The position numbers were made by a program, and so were the translations under genes. The notes under the pieces were generated by a model, which saw only the letters and a program-made list of their open reading frames with translations, had not been told where the DNA came from and did no database searches. Of a stretch of 64,000 nucleotides of DNA, positions 60,472 to 64,000 are shown one piece after another. How positions within the stretch are numbered: the first letter of the stretch is position 1; each line of letters opens with the position of its first letter. Source of the stretch: Methylotenera_A sp031379885 (GTDB lineage: Bacteria; Pseudomonadota; Gammaproteobacteria; Burkholderiales; Methylophilaceae); the NCBI GenBank assembly GCA_031379885.1, contig JANNFN010000181.1, positions 3,262 to 67,261 on the forward strand, written 5' to 3'.

Positions 60472-61019
60472 TGACTACTAAGTCTAAACAAATAGGCTTC
60501 TCTCTAGTAGAGCTCATGATAGTTGTGGCGCTTATCGGCATATTATCGGCTTTCGCAATACCAAGTTATCGTGATTGGATTCAAAATACGCGCATCCGTA
60601 CAACTGCAGAATCGATTCAAAATGGCTTACAAAAAGCTAAAGCTGAAGCCTTACGTAAAAATGCACGTGTTATATTTACTCTGGCTAACAATGCCAGTTG
60701 GACAATAGGCTGCGTTACCCCTGTGGCTGCGGATAATAATGGGGATGGTTTGGCGGACTGCCCAGCAGTAATTGAGTCTGCTAATGCTGCTGAGGCGTCT
60801 GGCAATATATCAATTAGTACCGACTCTGGTAATTTGGCAATAACTTTTACTAATTTAGGTATCCGTGTCCCTGCTTTGGCGGCAAATGAGTTTCAAATTG
60901 TTTCAGTTGATATGACAGGGATGACAAATAGTCGCAACTTAGACATTAGAGTTGGTCCAGGCGGAAATGTAAAGATGTGCGACCCTAATGTGACTGCCCC
61001 TGACTTACGAGCTTGTTAA
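60471..61019 (+). CDS. fimT: Minor pilin FimT/GspH-like
   Basis: A 182-residue pseudopilin-like protein with the leader KQIG-FSLVELMIVVALIGIL and a GspH/FimT domain. The ATG overlaps the pilE stop by one base. FimT proteins take part in pilus priming and, in some species, DNA binding during uptake. Confidence 0.9.
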   Translation: MTTKSKQIGFSLVELMIVVALIGILSAFAIPSYRDWIQNTRIRTTAESIQNGLQKAKAEALRKNARVIFTLANNASWTIGCVTPVAADNNGDGLADCPAVIESANAAEASGNISISTDSGNLAITFTNLGIRVPALAANEFQIVSVDMTGMTNSRNLDIRVGPGGNVKMCDPNVTAPDLRAC

Positions 61020-61444
61020 TGGAAATTAAATTGATGAAAAATTTTGCAAAAAATACCAGCTATAAATTAGTAAATATTCAGCCAGCAAAACAACAGGGGG
61101 TTGTTTTGCTAGAGGCGCTGATTGCTATTTTAATTTTTTCATTCGGGTTATTGGCAATTGCTGGCTTGCAGGGGGCGATGGTTAAAAATACTACCAATTC
61201 AAATTATCGTGCCGAGGCTAGTTATGTAGTACAACAGCTAGTTGGTAAAATGTGGGCAAACCCCAATAATATTAATACCATGATAGCAACGCCACCAAAC
61301 ATTGCTAACCGCTTACCAAATGGCGCGATTGCAATTACTAGAACAATTAACAACCGCCTTAATTTTAGAGTGACATGGCAAACGCCAGGTGAGTCTGTTG
61401 TGCATAATTTTGAGACTAATGCCAGCATAGATGTAAACCAATAA
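61019..61444 (+). CDS. pilV: Minor pilin PilV
   Basis: A protein of 137-142 residues with the prepilin segment QQGVVLLEALIAILIFSFGL, the variant leader typical of PilV. The first ATG overlaps the fimT stop; another at 61034 gives a shorter leader. It helps start pilus assembly. Confidence 0.88.
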   Translation: MEIKLMKNFAKNTSYKLVNIQPAKQQGVVLLEALIAILIFSFGLLAIAGLQGAMVKNTTNSNYRAEASYVVQQLVGKMWANPNNINTMIATPPNIANRLPNGAIAITRTINNRLNFRVTWQTPGESVVHNFETNASIDVNQ

Positions 61445-61469
61445 TCAAGCCACAGGTACATTAAATATA

Positions 61470-62585
61470 ATGAATTCTTTGATAAAAAATAGATTAGAAA
61501 AACAAGCTGGTTTTAGCTTGGTAGAGCTCATGGTGGGCCTAGTAATAGGCCTGCTTGCTACTTTAGTGATTATGCAAGTATTTTCTACGTTTGAAGCGCA
61601 AAAGCGTAGCACCACAGGCACTGCAGATGCGCAAACTAACGGTAGTCTAGGCTTGTATAGCATTCAGCGTGAGGTTCAAAAAGCAGGTTTTGGTATACCG
61701 ATGTTTGATGGTGATTTAACTAGCCCTAGTGTGGATAATAATTCTGCGCTTAAATGCATTTCACCTACTCCTTTACTCACACCTGCGCTTGCAGTAGATC
61801 ATGACCACCTTCCTGCTTCTTTGCCGATTGATGTTTTTCCAATTGTAATTGGCGAGGGTGGTGTAGGTGCAAGCGATACCATCACTGTGCGCTATGCCAA
61901 CCCAAATGCGCATGCAAATAGAGGGACAAACCCAATACCCACATTAGTTGTAACTCCAGTTACTGGTACGGAATTACAAGTCGTCAATAACTTAGGTTGT
62001 AAATTTGATGATATTGCAATTTACGTACAGGGTACTTCTTGCCGGTCAACGCGTGTAACAAGTACCGATGCGCAATTAAATGCAAATCCTGAGCAGATTT
62101 TTTTGGCTAGTACAGCTGGCATGGTCAACTCTGGTAGGCTAACTTGTATTGGTGAATTCTACTTTGAAGTGGGTTTTGATGTAGTTAACAATGAGCTTAG
62201 ACGTAGTGGTGTTCCAGTACTATCTGAGATTGTGGATTTGCAAGCACAGTATGGCATTGCGGCCACGGCTAACAGTAATGAAATTACACAATGGATAGAT
62301 GCAACCGCTTTAACTAATAGAAACAGAATCAGAGCTATTCGTGTGGCTATTGTTGCGCGTAACAACCAATTAGAAAAAACTGCTGTAACGGCCGCTTGTA
62401 GCTCGCTAACTTTAGCAAATCCAACAGGATTGTGTGCATGGGATGCTACATCAGCAAGCCCTGCAGTAGCTTCGCCTGCACCAGCAATTAGCTTGGCAGC
62501 TGTCGGTGGCGCAAATTATCGTTATCGCGTTTATGAAACCATAATCCCAGTTCGAAATTTGACGTTTTCAGGGGCATTACTATGA
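61470..62585 (+). CDS. pilW: Minor pilin PilW
   Basis: A 371-residue PilW-like protein with the leader KQAG-FSLVELMVGLVIGLLA and a long beta-rich body, as usual for PilW. It follows pilV after 25 bases and overlaps pilX by 4 bases. Confidence 0.9.
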   Translation: MNSLIKNRLEKQAGFSLVELMVGLVIGLLATLVIMQVFSTFEAQKRSTTGTADAQTNGSLGLYSIQREVQKAGFGIPMFDGDLTSPSVDNNSALKCISPTPLLTPALAVDHDHLPASLPIDVFPIVIGEGGVGASDTITVRYANPNAHANRGTNPIPTLVVTPVTGTELQVVNNLGCKFDDIAIYVQGTSCRSTRVTSTDAQLNANPEQIFLASTAGMVNSGRLTCIGEFYFEVGFDVVNNELRRSGVPVLSEIVDLQAQYGIAATANSNEITQWIDATALTNRNRIRAIRVAIVARNNQLEKTAVTAACSSLTLANPTGLCAWDATSASPAVASPAPAISLAAVGGANYRYRVYETIIPVRNLTFSGALL

Positions 62586-63175
62586 TTTTAAACTCACACA
62601 ATGTGATTCATGCTAGCCCAAAAAAACAAAAGGGGCTTGTGCTATTTATGGCGCTAATTGCTTTAGTGGCCATGTCACTGGCGGCGGCGGCACTCATACG
62701 CTCTGTAGATAGCACGGCATTAGTTGCTGGTAATTTGGCTTTTAAGCAGGCTGCGATGATGTCAGCAGACAGTAGCCTTTCTATGGCTGGAGCTTATATT
62801 GACTCCAAAAATGTGACTGATTTACAAACAAACGTAAACACAGATGGTTATTATGCAACAGCAGCAGGGTTGGACTATAAAGCTGCAGCTACTTGGACAG
62901 ATGCAAACAGTAAGCTTGCAACCACAGGCCCAGGCATTACAGCGGGCGTTGATACAAGTGGCAATACCATTCGCTATGTTGTGGAGCGTATGTGCAAAAG
63001 CGCTAGCGAGCCAACCACAGGCAATTGTTTAGTTGGCCTATCGCCAGGTGCGGTAGATCATGGCATACAGCGCGAAATCGGCGGGGGCAGTTCTATAAGT
63101 GTTGTTTATCGAGTTACCAGCCGCGTTACTGGGCCCAAAAATACTATTAGTTATATTCAAGCATATGTTTATTAG
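62582..63175 (+). CDS. pilX: Minor pilin PilX
   Basis: A 197-residue PilX-like protein with the degenerate prepilin segment KKQKGLVLFMALIALVAMSL followed by AAAALIRS. It lies between pilW and pilY1, as in other species, and belongs to the priming complex at the pilus tip. Confidence 0.88.
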   Translation: MILNSHNVIHASPKKQKGLVLFMALIALVAMSLAAAALIRSVDSTALVAGNLAFKQAAMMSADSSLSMAGAYIDSKNVTDLQTNVNTDGYYATAAGLDYKAAATWTDANSKLATTGPGITAGVDTSGNTIRYVVERMCKSASEPTTGNCLVGLSPGAVDHGIQREIGGGSSISVVYRVTSRVTGPKNTISYIQAYVY

Positions 63176-63185
63176 GAGTCACCAA

Positions 63186-64000
63186 ATGACACGCACTCTA
63201 AAATCAATTTTTAATCGTAAATTTGTTCAATCGTTAATTGTTTTAACAAGTTTGCTTACTTCGGCAGAAATATTCGCTGCCACTGTTAATATTGCCAGTG
63301 CGCCATTGGTTAGCGCCACTACTACACAAGTATTGCCAAATCTAATGTACATATTAGATAACTCAGGCAGTATGGCTTCTGATTACATGCCAGATTACGT
63401 CAATGATAGTAATAAATGTAAAAGCACCAACGTAGCAGGTGATTTTAGTGCTGGATGTGGATACGGCGACCCACCCTACAACACTAGTTTTTTTAATTCA
63501 ATTTATTACAACCCAACTATTACCTATTCACCAAGCTCAACTTCGCTTGGCGCCGATAGAGCTTCAATGACAAGCGCTAACACCAATGGTTGGAAAGAGG
63601 TATTAGTAGATGCGGATAACTTATATAAAAATGATCAAACAGGCACTTTTATTAACACAAATAAAATTAGTTTAGTGCCACAGGCACTCGCAGCAGCTAA
63701 TACCACAGGCTACCCTGATCGTGTTTGGTGTAATAACAGTGCAGCTAGCACGGCAGAGGTATTGGATGCAAATGGACCTACAAATGTATGCAAAAAAAAT
63801 GGTCCACAATATATCTACCCAAATAATACTGGCACACAAATTACCTCTTATAATCAGTCTAAAATTTTGCGTGGCTACCCATTTTATTACACAGTTAGCC
63901 CAGGCGAATATTGTTCAGATGCAAACTTGACGACTTGTACAGTATCAACTGTGCCAACAGGTGCTTTTACATACCCTGCCACTTTGCGTTGGTGTAATTC
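63186..64000 (+). CDS. pilY1: Pilus tip adhesin PilY1, N-terminal part (cut by window edge)
   Basis: The frame from the ATG at 63186 is open to the window edge (271 codons) with AGGAGT upstream. It has a signal peptide (about 1-32) and a von Willebrand A-type metal site DNSGSM near residue 60. A Cys-rich region follows (SNKCKSTNVAGDFSAGC, RVWCNNS). PilY1 caps type IV pili and acts in adhesion and surface sensing. The C-terminal beta propeller is outside the window. Confidence 0.92.
   Translation, partial: MTRTLKSIFNRKFVQSLIVLTSLLTSAEIFAATVNIASAPLVSATTTQVLPNLMYILDNSGSMASDYMPDYVNDSNKCKSTNVAGDFSAGCGYGDPPYNTSFFNSIYYNPTITYSPSSTSLGADRASMTSANTNGWKEVLVDADNLYKNDQTGTFINTNKISLVPQALAAANTTGYPDRVWCNNSAASTAEVLDANGPTNVCKKNGPQYIYPNNTGTQITSYNQSKILRGYPFYYTVSPGEYCSDANLTTCTVSTVPTGAFTYPATLRWCN

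Noticed and set aside
1..64000. tRNA and rRNA genes, CRISPR arrays, insertion sequences, prophage genes
   Set aside because: A reading for T-loop/CCA patterns, regularly spaced repeats, transposase or integrase frames and phage genes found nothing convincing.

Overview
The window looks like a chromosome segment of a betaproteobacterium close to Methylophilaceae (Methylotenera-like methylotrophs). The reasons are the low-to-mid 40s percent GC judged by eye, the betaproteobacterial look of almost every protein, a stand-alone PQQ precursor peptide gene (pqqA), a 6-phosphogluconate dehydrogenase gene of the kind used in formaldehyde oxidation, and glnK-amtB behind a sigma-54 promoter. This placement is an inference; no rRNA or tRNA gene lies in the window. 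I see no insertion sequence, prophage or CRISPR array.

Layout. 1-6030: a cut-off small gene, a DUF3617 protein, a cluster of two secreted trypsin-like/TPR proteases around a glutathione peroxidase, and two related 49-residue proteins either side of a small membrane protein. 6045-9113: a giant coiled-coil/AsmA-like membrane protein. 9130-10590: DUF1993 and SOUL-family proteins and a Lys-rich small protein. 10617-18328: a probable nitrogen-scavenging island. It has a ykkC-type (guanidine-I-like) riboswitch on the minus strand ahead of an HRI1-like gene, an APC permease and a secreted metallo-beta-lactamase-fold protein, then a second permease; the divergent eutBC encode ethanolamine ammonia-lyase. 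18325-23658: an MFS exporter, alkylation repair (AlkA-like, Ada, AlkB), a cupin, Sua5 and a zinc-ribbon protein. 23632-30579: a third protease paralogue, dienelactone hydrolase, gnd, thiS-thiG-apaG-mltA and orphan pqqA. 30710-39131: envelope genes, namely an LTA-synthase-like sulfatase fold protein coupled to a glycosidase/kinase fusion, and an aas-hydrolase-lplT lysophospholipid recycling operon. 39399-43226: amtB-glnK, ubiK, comM. 43383-47254: a glycosyltransferase and a QseBC/TctDE-type two-component system divergent from two small secreted proteins. 47435-53904: metH-mpl-tonB-like-ferredoxin operon. 54019-59879: HIT-nadA-nudB-ispH, purU, two tiny acidic envelope proteins, lysA-lptM. 60052 to the end: type IV pilus minor pilin operon pilE-fimT-pilV-pilW-pilX-pilY1, with pilY1 cut by the window edge.

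How it fits together. Several loci point to nitrogen acquisition: glnK-amtB under sigma-54 for ammonium, EutBC releasing ammonia from ethanolamine, and a riboswitch-controlled transporter operon that I read as guanidine- or nucleotide-responsive. The least explained items are the riboswitch operon with an HRI1-like gene, the coiled-coil/AsmA chimera, the glycosidase/kinase fusion, the paired 49-residue proteins, and a hairpin repeat present at two distant sites.
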